Positions 53,560 through 63,454 are shown, counted from the stretch's first letter. The stretch: 64,000 bases of DNA from Paraburkholderia humisilvae (GCF_902859855.1 NZ_CADIKH010000026.1:1-64000); one strand, 5' to 3'. Made by a program: numbers and translations. Notes: generated from the letters alone by a model not told the origin.

Positions 53560-54370
53560 CCTATGCCGCGCCGTCGCGACGGTGGCGGATTTCGACAGCA
53601 TCGACCTGTAACCGTACGACCGCAGACAGCGCGCGCTCCTTCGCCGCCCTTATGTTCGGCCGACCTCACTGCACCGCGTCCCCGATCGCGCCGTTTGCAT
53701 TGCATCATTTTTCACCGCGCCGCGCTTTCCGACCTTGCAAAACCTTCGGAAGCGACTACGCTTCAACCAACTCCACCCGGCATGCTAGCTATTCCGCGGC
53801 AAAATTTTCCGCCGACGATGCACTGCGAAGCAGTGCAATAATCCGTGCGAATCAAATCGGTAAATATAGATTTATTAATTTTCTGCTGGTCGGTAAAAAC
53901 GAACTTTTAATCGGCAAATAACGGCAAAAAATCCCGGAGAGCCTTATCTGGCGGGCGTTACAACCTGAAACACTTTGTTACCGCGTTCCCGGTTTAATTC
54001 GCCCACAATGCCTCTCACGGGTTCAACACGGATGTGGCTTGGTGTGCGGTGTGAGCGGACATCTTTCATCAAGCCGGTCGGCAAATTGCCGGGTCCCTGA
54101 GAAGGGGCATCCCTGTTGGAGTCGTGGTCGACGGCGATAGCGTCGTTCCAGTCGATTCCTCCTTTGGTCTCCTCGCGCTAACCCCGTAGCGTGTGGTTTT
54201 TAGCGGGCTCCAGGCCCGCTTTTTTTTTGCTCCGCTTAACGTTTGCGCAGTGCAGCGTTTGGCGTGTCGCGGCACCTGTTTTCGGGTGCCGTTTTCTTGC
54301 GCGGCGTCCGGTTTTGCATCGTCGTTGGACGCCGCCCCCCTGCGATTTGTGGACGTTCGGGCGTGTCCGC
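53560..54370. other. Long intergenic region with hairpin, phased repeats and an orphan terminator
   Basis: About 810 bp with no gene I can support. It contains a perfect hairpin TGCACTGC-GAA-GCAGTGCA at 53819-53837. An AT-rich stretch has four CGG(T/C)AAA motifs at 53868, 53891, 53912 and 53922. Structured GC-rich sequence follows, then a strong plus-strand terminator at 54202. Only the minus-strand gene lies beyond it, so the terminator belongs to an unrecognised plus-strand transcript. Confidence 0.55.
54202..54228 (+). terminator. Strong intrinsic terminator with no recognised gene upstream
   Basis: AGCGGGC-TCCAG-GCCCGCT followed by eight further T residues on the plus strand. The minus-strand side lacks a U-run, so it does not serve the acyl-CoA synthetase gene. 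The last plus-strand gene ends 640 bp upstream. Confidence 0.85.
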
Positions 54371-56125
54371 CTAAGCGGTCTTGTCCGGGGTCAGCTTCAG
54401 CTCTTCGATCATCCGCTCACGCATCACGAATTTCTGCACTTTGCCGGTCACCGTCATCGGCAGTTCGTCGACGAAGCGGATGTATCGCGGCACCTTGTAG
54501 TGCGCGATCTGTCCGCGGCAGAACGCCTGGACTTCTTCCGCCGTCGCGTGCTCGCCGGCGCGCAACACAATCCACGCGCAGACCTCCTCGCCGAATTTCG
54601 GATCCGGCACGCCAAACACCTGCACGCTCTGAATCTTCGGATGACGGAACAGGAATTCCTCGATCTCCCGCGGATAGATGTTCTCGCCGCCACGGATCAG
54701 CATGTCCTTCAGACGGCCAACGATGTTGCAGTAGCCATCCGCGTCGATCACCGCGAGGTCACCGGTGTGCATCCACCCGTCGACGATGCTTTCGCGTGTT
54801 TTCGCGTCGTCGTCCCAATAGCCGCGCATCACCGAGTAGCCCTTCGTACACAATTCGCCCGTCACGCCGACTGGCACCGTATCGCCCGACGCATCCACCA
54901 CTTTCACCTCGAGGTGCGGCTGCACGCGCCCGACCGTCGTGGTGCGCTTGTCGAGTGGATCGCTGGCCGAGCTCTGGAACGACACCGGGCTCGTTTCGGT
55001 CATCCCGTACGCGATCGTGATCTCGGATAGATGCATCTTCGAGACGACGCGCTTCATCGTCTCGATCGGGCACGGCGAGCCGGCCATGATGCCGGTGCGC
55101 AGATGCGTGAGATCGAATGTGTCGAAATCGGGGTGGTCGAGCTCGGCGATAAACATGGTCGGCACGCCGTGCAGTGCCGTGCACTTTTCGTCGGAGACGG
55201 CGGCAAGCGTCGCGGCGGGATCGAACGCTTCACCCGGAAAGACCATATTCGCGCCGACTGACACGCACGCGAGCACCGCCAGCACCATCCCGAAGCAGTG
55301 ATAGAGCGGCACGGGGATGCACAGCGAATCCTGCTCCGACAGCCGCATCGCCATCGCGATATAGCGCGCGTTGTTGATCACGTTGCTGTGAGTCAGGGTC
55401 GCGCCCTTCGGGTTGCCGGTGGTGCCGCTTGTGAACTGGATGTTGATCGGGTCGTGCGGCGACAGACTCGCGGTGATCGCGTCGAGCTTCGCCGTGTCGC
55501 GGGTCTGGCGACCCAGTTCGATCAGCTCGGAAAAACACAGCATGCCCGGCGTCTCGGTATCACCAACGCGGACCACGATGCGCAGATCAGGTAGGCGCGC
55601 CGCGTGCAGGTCGCCGGGAGCTTGCTTCGGAAGTTCCGGCGCAAGCTCCGTGAGCATATTCAGATAGATCGACGACTTGAACCGCTCGGCCGAGACGATC
55701 GCCTTGCAGCCGACCTTGTTCAGCGCATAGTCGAGTTCGGCGAGCCGGTACGCGGGATTGATGTTGACGAGGATCGCGCCGACTCGCGCGGTAGCGAACT
55801 GCGTGAGCAGCCATTCAACGCGATTCGGCGACCAGATGCCAACCCGGTCGCCCTGGCCGATACCAAGCGCCGTGAGAGCCGACGCCACAATATCGACTTC
55901 GCCGGCGAATTCCCGCCAACTCCAGCGAATGCCCTGCTCACGGAAAACAACGGCCGGCCGGTCGGGGAAGCGTCGGGCGGTGTCGATCAGGAACTGGCCG
56001 ATGGTCGCCGTGCTGAGCGGGATGTCCGACGAGCCACGCACGTACGAGAGCCCATCCTTTGGCGCGATCAACGCGTCGTCACCCGCCGCCTGAGACCTGC
56101 AGGGTCCACCTTCGGTCGCTGCCAT
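54371..56125 (-). CDS. AMP-forming acyl-CoA synthetase (fatty-acid-CoA ligase type)
   Basis: A 584-residue adenylate-forming enzyme with the P-loop INIQFTSGTTGNPKGATLTH, A5-type IAYGMTETSPVSFQS, the GWMHTGDLAVIDADGYCNIV motif, hinge RLKDMLIRGGENIYPREIEE and the catalytic Lys in PMTVTGKVQKFVMRE. It activates a fatty or carboxylic acid to acyl-CoA. It resembles medium/long-chain synthetases of Burkholderia; chain length is unknown. AGGAG lies 9 nt before the ATG. It stands alone, downstream of the atp operon on the same strand. Confidence 0.9.
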   Translation of the reverse strand: MAATEGGPCRSQAAGDDALIAPKDGLSYVRGSSDIPLSTATIGQFLIDTARRFPDRPAVVFREQGIRWSWREFAGEVDIVASALTALGIGQGDRVGIWSPNRVEWLLTQFATARVGAILVNINPAYRLAELDYALNKVGCKAIVSAERFKSSIYLNMLTELAPELPKQAPGDLHAARLPDLRIVVRVGDTETPGMLCFSELIELGRQTRDTAKLDAITASLSPHDPINIQFTSGTTGNPKGATLTHSNVINNARYIAMAMRLSEQDSLCIPVPLYHCFGMVLAVLACVSVGANMVFPGEAFDPAATLAAVSDEKCTALHGVPTMFIAELDHPDFDTFDLTHLRTGIMAGSPCPIETMKRVVSKMHLSEITIAYGMTETSPVSFQSSASDPLDKRTTTVGRVQPHLEVKVVDASGDTVPVGVTGELCTKGYSVMRGYWDDDAKTRESIVDGWMHTGDLAVIDADGYCNIVGRLKDMLIRGGENIYPREIEEFLFRHPKIQSVQVFGVPDPKFGEEVCAWIVLRAGEHATAEEVQAFCRGQIAHYKVPRYIRFVDELPMTVTGKVQKFVMRERMIEELKLTPDKTA

Positions 56126-56355
56126 GTTGCTTGTCTCCTATGTCACCCGGACCTGGCGCTTTTGCGCTTTTTGGGTCATGCGGGGCCTGGAAGGCATTCC
56201 CGCTTGGCAGAAATGGGTTTGGAAGAGATTGTGCCACTCGCCCATTCGTCGACGGCATCAAGTCTTTCCCTCACCGTTCGGCCCTCAGTCTGCGCGAAAG
56301 CCGTTGGATGGTGATTCTTCGAAGCCTTTACGTTAACGTCAAGTAGCGTGCAAAT

Positions 56356-56382
56356 AAAAAGCAGCCGCTAAGGCTGCTTTTT
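56356..56382. terminator. Terminator of the atp operon
   Basis: The stem AAAAAGCAGCC / GGCTGCTTTTT has U-runs in both directions. It lies about 30 bp after atpC. Confidence 0.9.
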
Positions 56383-56413
56383 ATCTCATCGTGTGACGCT
56401 TCGACCGCGTCGC

Positions 56414-56839
56414 TTAGTGCTGGCCGCGCAGTTTGCGCAGTCGCTGAATTGCCGCGAGCTGCGCCGTCGCATAAGCCAGCTCCGCCTGCGCGGTTGCGTA
56501 TTCGAGGTTCGAGCCGGTGTTCTGCAGCGCCTCTTCCGCGCGCTTGCGGGCCTGCTCGGCCTTCGCCTCGTCGAGGTCCTTGCCGCGGATCGCGGTATCG
56601 GCCAGCACCGTCACCGCGCCGGGTTGGACCTCAAGAATGCCGCCCGCGACGAACACGAACTCCTCTTCGCCGCTCTCCGATTCGATGCGCACCGCACCCG
56701 GACGAATCCGTGTGATCAGCGGCGTGTGGCCCGGCAGAATGCCGAGCTCGCCCGCCTCGCCTGGCAGCGCAACGAACTTCGCCTGGCCCGAGAAGATCTC
56801 TTCTTCCGCGCTGACGACGTCTACCTTGATAGTTGCCAT
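56414..56839 (-). CDS. atpC: ATP synthase F1 epsilon subunit
   Basis: A 141-residue subunit that couples rotation to catalysis and inhibits hydrolysis. It has the N-terminal beta sandwich (IKVDVVSAEEEIFSGQAKFV; GELGILPGHTPLITRIRPGA) and a C-terminal helical hairpin (EEALQNTGSNLEYATAQAEL). ATG 56839 starts the conserved part; the longer frame runs into hairpins in the intergenic spacer. Last gene of the operon. Confidence 0.97.
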   Translation of the reverse strand: MATIKVDVVSAEEEIFSGQAKFVALPGEAGELGILPGHTPLITRIRPGAVRIESESGEEEFVFVAGGILEVQPGAVTVLADTAIRGKDLDEAKAEQARKRAEEALQNTGSNLEYATAQAELAYATAQLAAIQRLRKLRGQH

Positions 56840-56857
56840 AAAGTCTCGACTCCTGTC

Positions 56858-56972
56858 GACGGGAGTTGGCGCTTTGGCGCTTACTCCCGTCCCATGCAAA
56901 GCAGCTGGTTGAGCGTGTTGCGTGCGACGCGGCCTTCCTGCGATGGATGCGGCGGCTTTCACCGCCGCATCC
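56858..56972 (-). repeat. Two perfect hairpins in the atpD-atpC spacer
   Basis: The first hairpin (56858-56891) has arms GACGGGAGT/ACTCCCGTC. The second (56945-56972) has 11-bp arms GGATGCGGCGG/CCGCCGCATCC with a 6-nt loop. Neither has a U-run, so they are more likely mRNA-stability or partial-attenuation elements than full terminators, since atpC lies beyond. Confidence 0.7.
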
Positions 56973-57009
56973 GCTGAACACCTGCGCCTCGTTGCCGACG
57001 CGTCAACCG

Positions 57010-58404
57010 TTACTGGATCTTCTTGGCCTTTTCGAAGGCTTCGTCGATCGTGCCGACCATGTAGAACGCCTGCTCCGGCAGGTGATCGCATTCGCCGTCG
57101 ACGATCATCTTGAAGCCGCGGATCGTTTCCTTCAGCGGCACATACTTACCCGGCGAGCCCGTGAACACTTCCGCGACGTGGAACGGCTGCGACAGGAAAC
57201 GCTGGATCCGGCGTGCGCGCGCAACCGACAGCTTGTCTTCCGGCGACAGTTCGTCCATGCCGAGAATCGCGATAATGTCGCGCAGTTCCTTGTAGCGCTG
57301 CAGCGTCTGCTGGACCGAGCGCGTGATCGTGTAGTGCTCTTCGCCGATCACGTGCGGGTCGATCTGGCGCGACGTCGAGTCGAGCGGGTCCACCGCGGGG
57401 TAGATACCGAGCGACGCGATATCACGCGACAACACGACCGTTGCGTCCAGGTGGCCGAAGGTCGTGGCCGGCGACGGGTCGGTCAAGTCATCCGCAGGGA
57501 CGTACACGGCCTGCACCGACGTAATCGAGCCGGTCTTCGTCGACGTGATGCGCTCCTGCAGCTTGCCCATTTCTTCAGCCAGCGTCGGCTGATAACCCAC
57601 CGCCGACGGCATCCGGCCGAGCAGTGCCGACACTTCGGTACCGGCCAGCGTGAAACGGTAGATGTTGTCGACGAAGAACAGCACGTCAAGGCCTTCGTCA
57701 CGGAAGTGCTCGGCCATCGTCAGACCGGTCAGCGCGACGCGCAGACGGTTGCCCGGCGGCTCGTTCATCTGGCCATAGACCAGTGCGACCTTGTCGAGAA
57801 CGTTCGAGTCCTTCATTTCGTGGTAGAAGTCGTTCCCTTCACGGGTCCGCTCGCCCACGCCCGCGAACACGGAGTAACCACCGTGCTCCTTCGCGATGTT
57901 GTTGATGAGCTCCATCATGTTGACGGTCTTGCCCACCCCTGCACCGCCGAACAGACCCACCTTACCGCCCTTGGCGAACGGGCAGATCAGGTCGATCACC
58001 TTGATGCCGGTTTCGAGCAGCTCGGTCGAAGGCGACAGCTCGTCGAACGCCGGCGCCTTCTGGTGAATCGCGCGCATCGTGTCGCTCGCGATCGGGCCCG
58101 CTTCGTCAATCGGGCGGCCCAGCACGTCCATGATGCGGCCGAGCGTCGGCTTGCCGACCGGCACGCTGATCGGCTTCGCGGTGTTCTTCACCACGACGCC
58201 GCGGCGCAGACCGTCCGACGAACCCAGACAGATGGTCCGTACGACGCCGTCGCCCAGCTGTTGCTGGACTTCGAGGGTCAGTTCCGAACCTTCCAGAATG
58301 AGCGCGTCATACACCTTCGGCATGTGTTCACGCGGGAATTCCACGTCGATCACCGCGCCGATGCACTGTACGATCTTGCCTTCTACCAAAGCAGTTGTAC
58401 TCAT
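57010..58404 (-). CDS. atpD: ATP synthase F1 beta subunit
   Basis: The catalytic subunit, 464 residues. Walker A GLFGGAGVGKTVNMMELI, catalytic Glu in GVGERTREGNDFYHEM, Walker B DVLFFVDNIYRFT, and the DELSEED-like DELSPEDKL are present. Its length is typical. Confidence 0.99.
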   Translation of the reverse strand: MSTTALVEGKIVQCIGAVIDVEFPREHMPKVYDALILEGSELTLEVQQQLGDGVVRTICLGSSDGLRRGVVVKNTAKPISVPVGKPTLGRIMDVLGRPIDEAGPIASDTMRAIHQKAPAFDELSPSTELLETGIKVIDLICPFAKGGKVGLFGGAGVGKTVNMMELINNIAKEHGGYSVFAGVGERTREGNDFYHEMKDSNVLDKVALVYGQMNEPPGNRLRVALTGLTMAEHFRDEGLDVLFFVDNIYRFTLAGTEVSALLGRMPSAVGYQPTLAEEMGKLQERITSTKTGSITSVQAVYVPADDLTDPSPATTFGHLDATVVLSRDIASLGIYPAVDPLDSTSRQIDPHVIGEEHYTITRSVQQTLQRYKELRDIIAILGMDELSPEDKLSVARARRIQRFLSQPFHVAEVFTGSPGKYVPLKETIRGFKMIVDGECDHLPEQAFYMVGTIDEAFEKAKKIQ

Positions 58405-58508
58405 CGCTTTTCCTTTAGATACTCAATTCTTCACTCGCGCCACGGCGCGGTTGGTTGCCCGCAGCTTGTTCTTTCGTGCGCAGACGCGTTCGGTTGCGGT
58501 CGCTACGC

Positions 58509-59396
58509 TCAGACTGCCGCCGCGCCGCTGACGATCTCCGACAGTTCCTTCGTGATCGCCGCCTGACGGCTCTTGTTGTACGACAGCTGCAACTCGTTGA
58601 TGACCGTCTTCGCGTTATCCGAAGCGGCCTTCATCGCGACCATCCGGGCCGACTGTTCCGACGCCATGTTTTCCGCGACGGCCTGATAGACCAACGCCTC
58701 GACATAGCGCACCAGCAGTTCGTCGACGACCGTTTGCGCGTCTGGCTCGTAGATGTAGTCCCACGATGCGCTCGGCGTCGCCTTGTCGCTTTCCTCAACC
58801 GCCTCGAATTTGTCGGCCGACAGCGGCAGCAACTGCTCGATCACCGGCTCCTGCTTCATCGTGTTGATAAAGCGCGTGTACGCGAGGTACACCGCCGACA
58901 CCTTGCCTTCCGAGTACATGTCGAGCTGCACCTTCACCGCACCGATCAGCCGTTCGAGGTGCGGGGTATCGCCCAGCTGCACGACATTCGACGTGACCTT
59001 CGCGTGCAGGCGGTTCAGAAACCCGAGGCCCTTGCTGCCGATCGCCGTTGCATCGATCGTCTTGCCTTCGCCTTCGAGCTCCTTGAACTTCTGCAGCGAC
59101 GCACGCATCACGTTCGTATTCATCCCGCCGCACAGACCTTTGTCCGTGGTGACGAGAATGAAGCCGGCCACCTTCGCGCTATCGTTGGCCACCATGAACG
59201 GGTGACGATACTCAGGATTCGCACGGCTCATGTGCGCGGCGATGTCACGGACCTTGTCGGCATACGGACGGGCAGCGCGCATGCGCTCCTGGGCGCGGCG
59301 CATCTTCGATGCGGCGACCATCTCCATCGCTTTGGTGATCTTGCGCGTGTTTTGCACGCTCTTGATCTTCCCGCGAATTTCCTTCATTCCAGCCAT
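58509..59396 (-). CDS. atpG: ATP synthase F1 gamma subunit
   Basis: The central rotor shaft, 295 residues. It has the conserved N-terminus MKEIRGKIKSVQNTRKITKA, the middle TDKGLCGGMN, and the C-terminal coiled coil ARMVAMKAASDNAKTVINEL. It starts at ATG 59396; the ATG three codons later is an alternative. Confidence 0.98.
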   Translation of the reverse strand: MAGMKEIRGKIKSVQNTRKITKAMEMVAASKMRRAQERMRAARPYADKVRDIAAHMSRANPEYRHPFMVANDSAKVAGFILVTTDKGLCGGMNTNVMRASLQKFKELEGEGKTIDATAIGSKGLGFLNRLHAKVTSNVVQLGDTPHLERLIGAVKVQLDMYSEGKVSAVYLAYTRFINTMKQEPVIEQLLPLSADKFEAVEESDKATPSASWDYIYEPDAQTVVDELLVRYVEALVYQAVAENMASEQSARMVAMKAASDNAKTVINELQLSYNKSRQAAITKELSEIVSGAAAV

Positions 59397-59481
59397 TGCT
59401 TGCTCCTTGATCGAAGCGGCGCGAGCGTGTTCATCTGCTGCGCGCGCGGCTTCGAGGTCCGGTTATGTCTCGCGGATCGGA

Positions 59482-61023
59482 TCAGTAAGCGCCGGACTTC
59501 TTGAAGTCCTTGAGAGCCGCATGCAGCGCAGCTTCGTCGTCCTTCGACAAATCCTTGTTGTCTTCGATGCGCTTGATCAGATCGGCATGGCTCGCCTTCA
59601 GGTATTCGCGCAGGCCACGCTCGAATGGGAGCACGTCCTTCACGTCGAGATCGTCGAGGTAACCGTTGTTCGCGGCGAACAGCGCCACGGCCAGTTCCCA
59701 CACCTGCAGCGGCTGGTACTGCGGCTGCTTCAGCAGTTCCGTCACGCGGCGGCCGCGCTCGAGCTGTTTGCGGGTTGCTTCATCGAGATCCGATGCGAAC
59801 TGCGCGAACGCGGCTAGTTCACGGTACTGCGCGAGGTCGGTACGGATACCGCCCGACAGCTTCTTCACGACCTTCGTCTGCGCCGCACCGCCCACACGCG
59901 ACACCGACACGCCGGCGTTAATTGCCGGACGGATACCGGCGTTGAACAGGTCGGTTTCAAGAAAGATCTGACCGTCGGTAATCGAGATCACGTTGGTCGG
60001 AACGAACGCGGTCACGTCACCGGCTTGCGTTTCGATCACAGGCAGCGCGGTCAGCGAACCGCTCTTCCCCTTCACTTCACCCTTCGTGAACTTCTCGACG
60101 TACTCTTCCGACACGCGCGCGGCACGCTCGAGCAGACGCGAGTGCAGATAAAACACGTCACCCGGATACGCTTCACGGCCCGGCGGACGGCGCAGCAGCA
60201 GCGAGATCTGGCGATACGCCCAAGCCTGCTTGGTCAAGTCGTCGTAAATGATCAGCGCGTCCTGACCGCGGTCGCGGAAGTATTCACCCATCGTGCAGCC
60301 TGCGTACGGCGCGAGATACTGCAACGCAGCCGATTCCGAAGCCGACGCGGCGACCACGATCGTGTATTCGAGCGCGCCCGTTTCTTCGAGCTTGCGCACC
60401 ACGTTCATGATCGACGAAGCCTTCTGGCCGATCGCGACGTAGATACAGATCAGGTCCTTGCCCTTCTGGTTGATGATCGTGTCGACGGCCACCGCGGTCT
60501 TGCCGCACTGACGGTCGCCGATGATCAGCTCGCGCTGACCGCGGCCGATCGGCACCATCGAGTCGATCGACTTCAGACCCGTTTGCACCGGCTGCGACAC
60601 CGACTTACGCCAGATCACGCCCGGCGCGATCTTTTCGATCGCGTCGGTCATCTTCGCGTTGACCGGGCCCTTGCCGTCGATCGGGTTGCCCAGCGTATCG
60701 ACCACACGGCCGATCAGTTCCGGGCCCACCGGTACTTCGAGAATGCGACCCGTCGTCTTGACGATGTCGCCTTCCGAGATGTGCTCGTACTCACCGAGAA
60801 TCACGGCGCCGACCGAATCGCGCTCGAGGTTCAGCGCGAGGCCGAACGTGTTGCCCGGAAACTCGAGCATTTCGCCCTGCATCACTTCCGACAGGCCGTG
60901 GATACGCACGATACCGTCGGTCACGGAGATCACCGTGCCCTGGTTGCGAACGTCTGCGCTCGCTTCAAGGCCCTGGATCCGGCTCTTGATCAGCTCGCTG
61001 ATCTCAGAGGGATTGAGTTGCAT
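59482..61023 (-). CDS. atpA: ATP synthase F1 alpha subunit
   Basis: The non-catalytic nucleotide-binding subunit, 513 residues. It has the N-terminal LNPSEISELIKSRI, Walker A GDRQCGKTAVAVDTIINQKG, VASASESAALQYLAPYAGCT and the conserved Arg region INAGVSVSRVGGAAQTKVVK. Length is as expected. Confidence 0.99.
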   Translation of the reverse strand: MQLNPSEISELIKSRIQGLEASADVRNQGTVISVTDGIVRIHGLSEVMQGEMLEFPGNTFGLALNLERDSVGAVILGEYEHISEGDIVKTTGRILEVPVGPELIGRVVDTLGNPIDGKGPVNAKMTDAIEKIAPGVIWRKSVSQPVQTGLKSIDSMVPIGRGQRELIIGDRQCGKTAVAVDTIINQKGKDLICIYVAIGQKASSIMNVVRKLEETGALEYTIVVAASASESAALQYLAPYAGCTMGEYFRDRGQDALIIYDDLTKQAWAYRQISLLLRRPPGREAYPGDVFYLHSRLLERAARVSEEYVEKFTKGEVKGKSGSLTALPVIETQAGDVTAFVPTNVISITDGQIFLETDLFNAGIRPAINAGVSVSRVGGAAQTKVVKKLSGGIRTDLAQYRELAAFAQFASDLDEATRKQLERGRRVTELLKQPQYQPLQVWELAVALFAANNGYLDDLDVKDVLPFERGLREYLKASHADLIKRIEDNKDLSKDDEAALHAALKDFKKSGAY

Positions 61024-61093
61024 TATTCGCTCCTGATAGTCAATTCTGTTGCGTGCCAGCCGCTATGCGCGTGCTACGCCGACGTGTGCAAAA

Positions 61094-61633
61094 TCAGGCG
61101 GTCAGCGCCGTCTGCATCCTCGCCAGCCGCGCGTGGACCGAGGTATCGAGCACTTCGTCGCCCACTGTCACGCGAACGCCGCCGATCAGCGATGCGTCCA
61201 CCTGAACGGTCGGCTTCAGCTTGCGTTTGAACTTGCGTTCGAGCGCCGCGACGAGTTCATCCAACTGCTGGCCTTCGAGCGCAAACGCGCTGACGATCAG
61301 CGCATCGGCCGCGCCGTCACGGGCGTTCTTCAGCGCTTCGAACTGCGTCGCGATTTCCGGCAGCAACGGCAGCCGATGGTTGTCGACCAGCATCTGCACG
61401 AAGTTCTTCGCCTGTGCATCGTCTTTCAACGGTGACCTCACGGCCGCCAGCACGAGGTCGACGACCTGCGCGCGGCTCACTTTCGGGCTCGTCGCGATCG
61501 ACTCCACCTCGGGCAAGCTCGAAACCTGAGCCAGTTCCTGCGTGAGCGTGGACCAGCCGGCGGCGTCACCCGCTTGCGCGACGGCAAACAGCGCTTCAGC
61601 GTACGGACGGGCGATAGTGGCAAGTTCGGCCAT
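61094..61633 (-). CDS. atpH: ATP synthase F1 delta subunit
   Basis: The 179-residue peripheral-stalk subunit joining F1 to the b subunits. It has the N-terminus ATIARPYAEALFAVAQ and the C-terminal strand region PTVQVDASLIGGVRVTVGDE. Two bases separate it from atpF, so translation is probably coupled. Confidence 0.97.
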   Translation of the reverse strand: MAELATIARPYAEALFAVAQAGDAAGWSTLTQELAQVSSLPEVESIATSPKVSRAQVVDLVLAAVRSPLKDDAQAKNFVQMLVDNHRLPLLPEIATQFEALKNARDGAADALIVSAFALEGQQLDELVAALERKFKRKLKPTVQVDASLIGGVRVTVGDEVLDTSVHARLARMQTALTA

Positions 61634-61635
61634 GA

Positions 61636-62106
61636 TCAGAGCTCGGTTTTGAGTTGATTCAGCAGATCGGCGTGAACCGACTGGTTCACTTCACGCTTCA
61701 GGATCTGTTCGGCACCCTTCACCGCGAGCACCGCGACTTCGCCGCGCAGCGCTTCGCGCGCCTTCACGATTTGCTGGTCAGCATCGGCCTTCGCCTGAGC
61801 AATGATCCGGGCGGCTTCGGCCTGCGCCTGCGCCTTGATTTCATCAGCGACCGCGACCGCGCGCTTCTCAGCTTCGGCGATCCGGTGCTGGCCATCGGTG
61901 CGTGCCTGCGCAAGCTCCTGGTCGACCCGCTTGTGCGCGGCTTCCAGTTCCGCCTTGCCCTTTTCGGCGGCCGACAGGCCTTCGGCGATTTTCTTTGCGC
62001 GCTCGTCGAGGGCGTTGACCAACGGCGGCCACACGAACTTCATCGTGAACCACGCGAGGATCAGGAACACGACCATTTGCGCAAACAGAGTTGCGTTGAG
62101 ATTCAC
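61636..62106 (-). CDS. atpF: ATP synthase Fo b subunit
   Basis: 156 residues: one N-terminal membrane helix (LFAQMVVFLILAWFTMKFVW), then a long charged coiled coil (Ala/Glu/Lys/Gln-rich) forming the peripheral stalk. Confidence 0.97.
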   Translation of the reverse strand: MNLNATLFAQMVVFLILAWFTMKFVWPPLVNALDERAKKIAEGLSAAEKGKAELEAAHKRVDQELAQARTDGQHRIAEAEKRAVAVADEIKAQAQAEAARIIAQAKADADQQIVKAREALRGEVAVLAVKGAEQILKREVNQSVHADLLNQLKTEL

Positions 62107-62250
62107 GGTGTTTCCTCAAATGTTGCTAGTTCGGACGGGGAAACGGGAAACGGCAAGGCGCTCATCGAATCAGTGCTCGATCAGCGCCTGGTGCCCGTTC
62201 CGCTTAGCGCCATTCCCTGTTATAGGTCAGGCGCGCAGTTCCGAGGAACC

Positions 62251-62520
62251 TCAGCCTGCCAGCTTCGACAGCAGCGGGTTCGCGAACGCAAACAGCATGG
62301 CCACACCGACGCCGATCAGGAACGCCGCATCGATCAGACCTGCGAGCAGGAACATTTTCGTTTGCAGCGGGTTCATCAGTTCCGGCTGGCGGGCGCACGC
62401 TTCAATGTACTTGCCGCCCATCAGGCCGATACCGATACAGGCGCCGATAGCACCCAGGCCGATGATGATGCCGATACCGATGGCGGTCAGACCCTGGATG
62501 TTGGCGATGAAAGCTTGCAT
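62251..62520 (-). CDS. atpE: ATP synthase Fo c subunit (proteolipid ring)
   Basis: 89 residues in two membrane helices joined by the polar loop ARQPELMNPLQ. Helix 2 carries the proton-binding acid in LLAGLIDAAFLIGVG (Asp/Glu position occupied by Asp). No Na+-type ligand pattern (Q...ET) is obvious, so it is H+-type. ATG 62520 has AAGGAG 5 nt upstream. Confidence 0.97.
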   Translation of the reverse strand: MQAFIANIQGLTAIGIGIIIGLGAIGACIGIGLMGGKYIEACARQPELMNPLQTKMFLLAGLIDAAFLIGVGVAMLFAFANPLLSKLAG

Positions 62521-62602
62521 GATCACTCCTTTGTGAAAAGTCTTTTTGGAACTGGGATTTAGAAAAATTAAAGCGATTCTTTTTTAGCCGACAGGACCGG
62601 GG

Positions 62603-63454
62603 TTAATGGCTGTCGTGTGCCTGGCCGATGTAAACCAGCGTCAGCATCATGAAAATGAACGCCTGCAGCAGAACGATCAGGATGTGGAAGATCGACCACA
62701 CGCTGCCTGCGATCACGTGGCCGATGAAGCCAAGCACCGTCGTGTCCGCGCCGAAATTCCAGATGCTGCCCAACAGGGCAATCAGCAGGAACAGCAGTTC
62801 ACCCGCGTACATGTTGCCGAACAGCCGCATGCCGAGCGAAACCGTCTTCGCGACGAACTCGATGATGTTCAGTGCAAGGTTCGGGATCCACAGCAGCGGA
62901 TGCGCGCCGAACGGAGCGGACAGCAGCTCGTGCACAAAACCGCCTGCGCCCTTGATCTTGAAGTTGTAGTAAATCATCAGCACGAACACGCCGAGTGCGA
63001 TACCGAGCGTGCCGTTCAGATCGGCGGTCGGCACGATGCGATGATGCGGAATGATGTTCGACAGGCCCAGCCAGCCGATGATGCGGGGCGGCAGGTCGAC
63101 GGGGATGAAGTCCATCGAGTTCATCAGCGCGACCCAGACGAACACGGTCAGCGCGAGCGGAGCGATGAACCTGCGGTTGCCGTGGATCATCGATTTCGAT
63201 TGGTCTTCGACCATCTCGACCAGCATCTCGACCGCGCACTGGAAGCGACCCGGGACGCCCGGCGTGGCTTTGCGCGCCGCGAGACGCAATATGAGAATGG
63301 TGACGAGGCCACAGACGATCGACCAGAAGAGCGTGTCCAGATTCCAGACATGAATGTCGAAAATCGACGTCTGATGCGCGGTGGAGAAATTCTGCAAGTG
63401 GTGCGCGATGTACTCGGACGGATCCAGAGCGCGCGTTCCTTCGCTAGCTGCCAT
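62603..63454 (-). CDS. atpB: ATP synthase Fo a subunit
   Basis: 283 residues with about five or six membrane helices. The essential Arg lies in the helix SLGMRLFGNMYAGELLFLLI. The other conserved segments are FVWVALMNSMDFIPVDLPP and IPHHRIVPTADLNGTLGIAL. It forms the proton half-channels. ATG 63454 is chosen over an upstream TTG. Confidence 0.97.
   Translation of the reverse strand: MAASEGTRALDPSEYIAHHLQNFSTAHQTSIFDIHVWNLDTLFWSIVCGLVTILILRLAARKATPGVPGRFQCAVEMLVEMVEDQSKSMIHGNRRFIAPLALTVFVWVALMNSMDFIPVDLPPRIIGWLGLSNIIPHHRIVPTADLNGTLGIALGVFVLMIYYNFKIKGAGGFVHELLSAPFGAHPLLWIPNLALNIIEFVAKTVSLGMRLFGNMYAGELLFLLIALLGSIWNFGADTTVLGFIGHVIAGSVWSIFHILIVLLQAFIFMMLTLVYIGQAHDSH

Noticed and set aside
56866..58566. 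A 566-codon plus-strand frame opposite atpD
   Set aside because: Antisense shadow of one of the most conserved bacterial genes.
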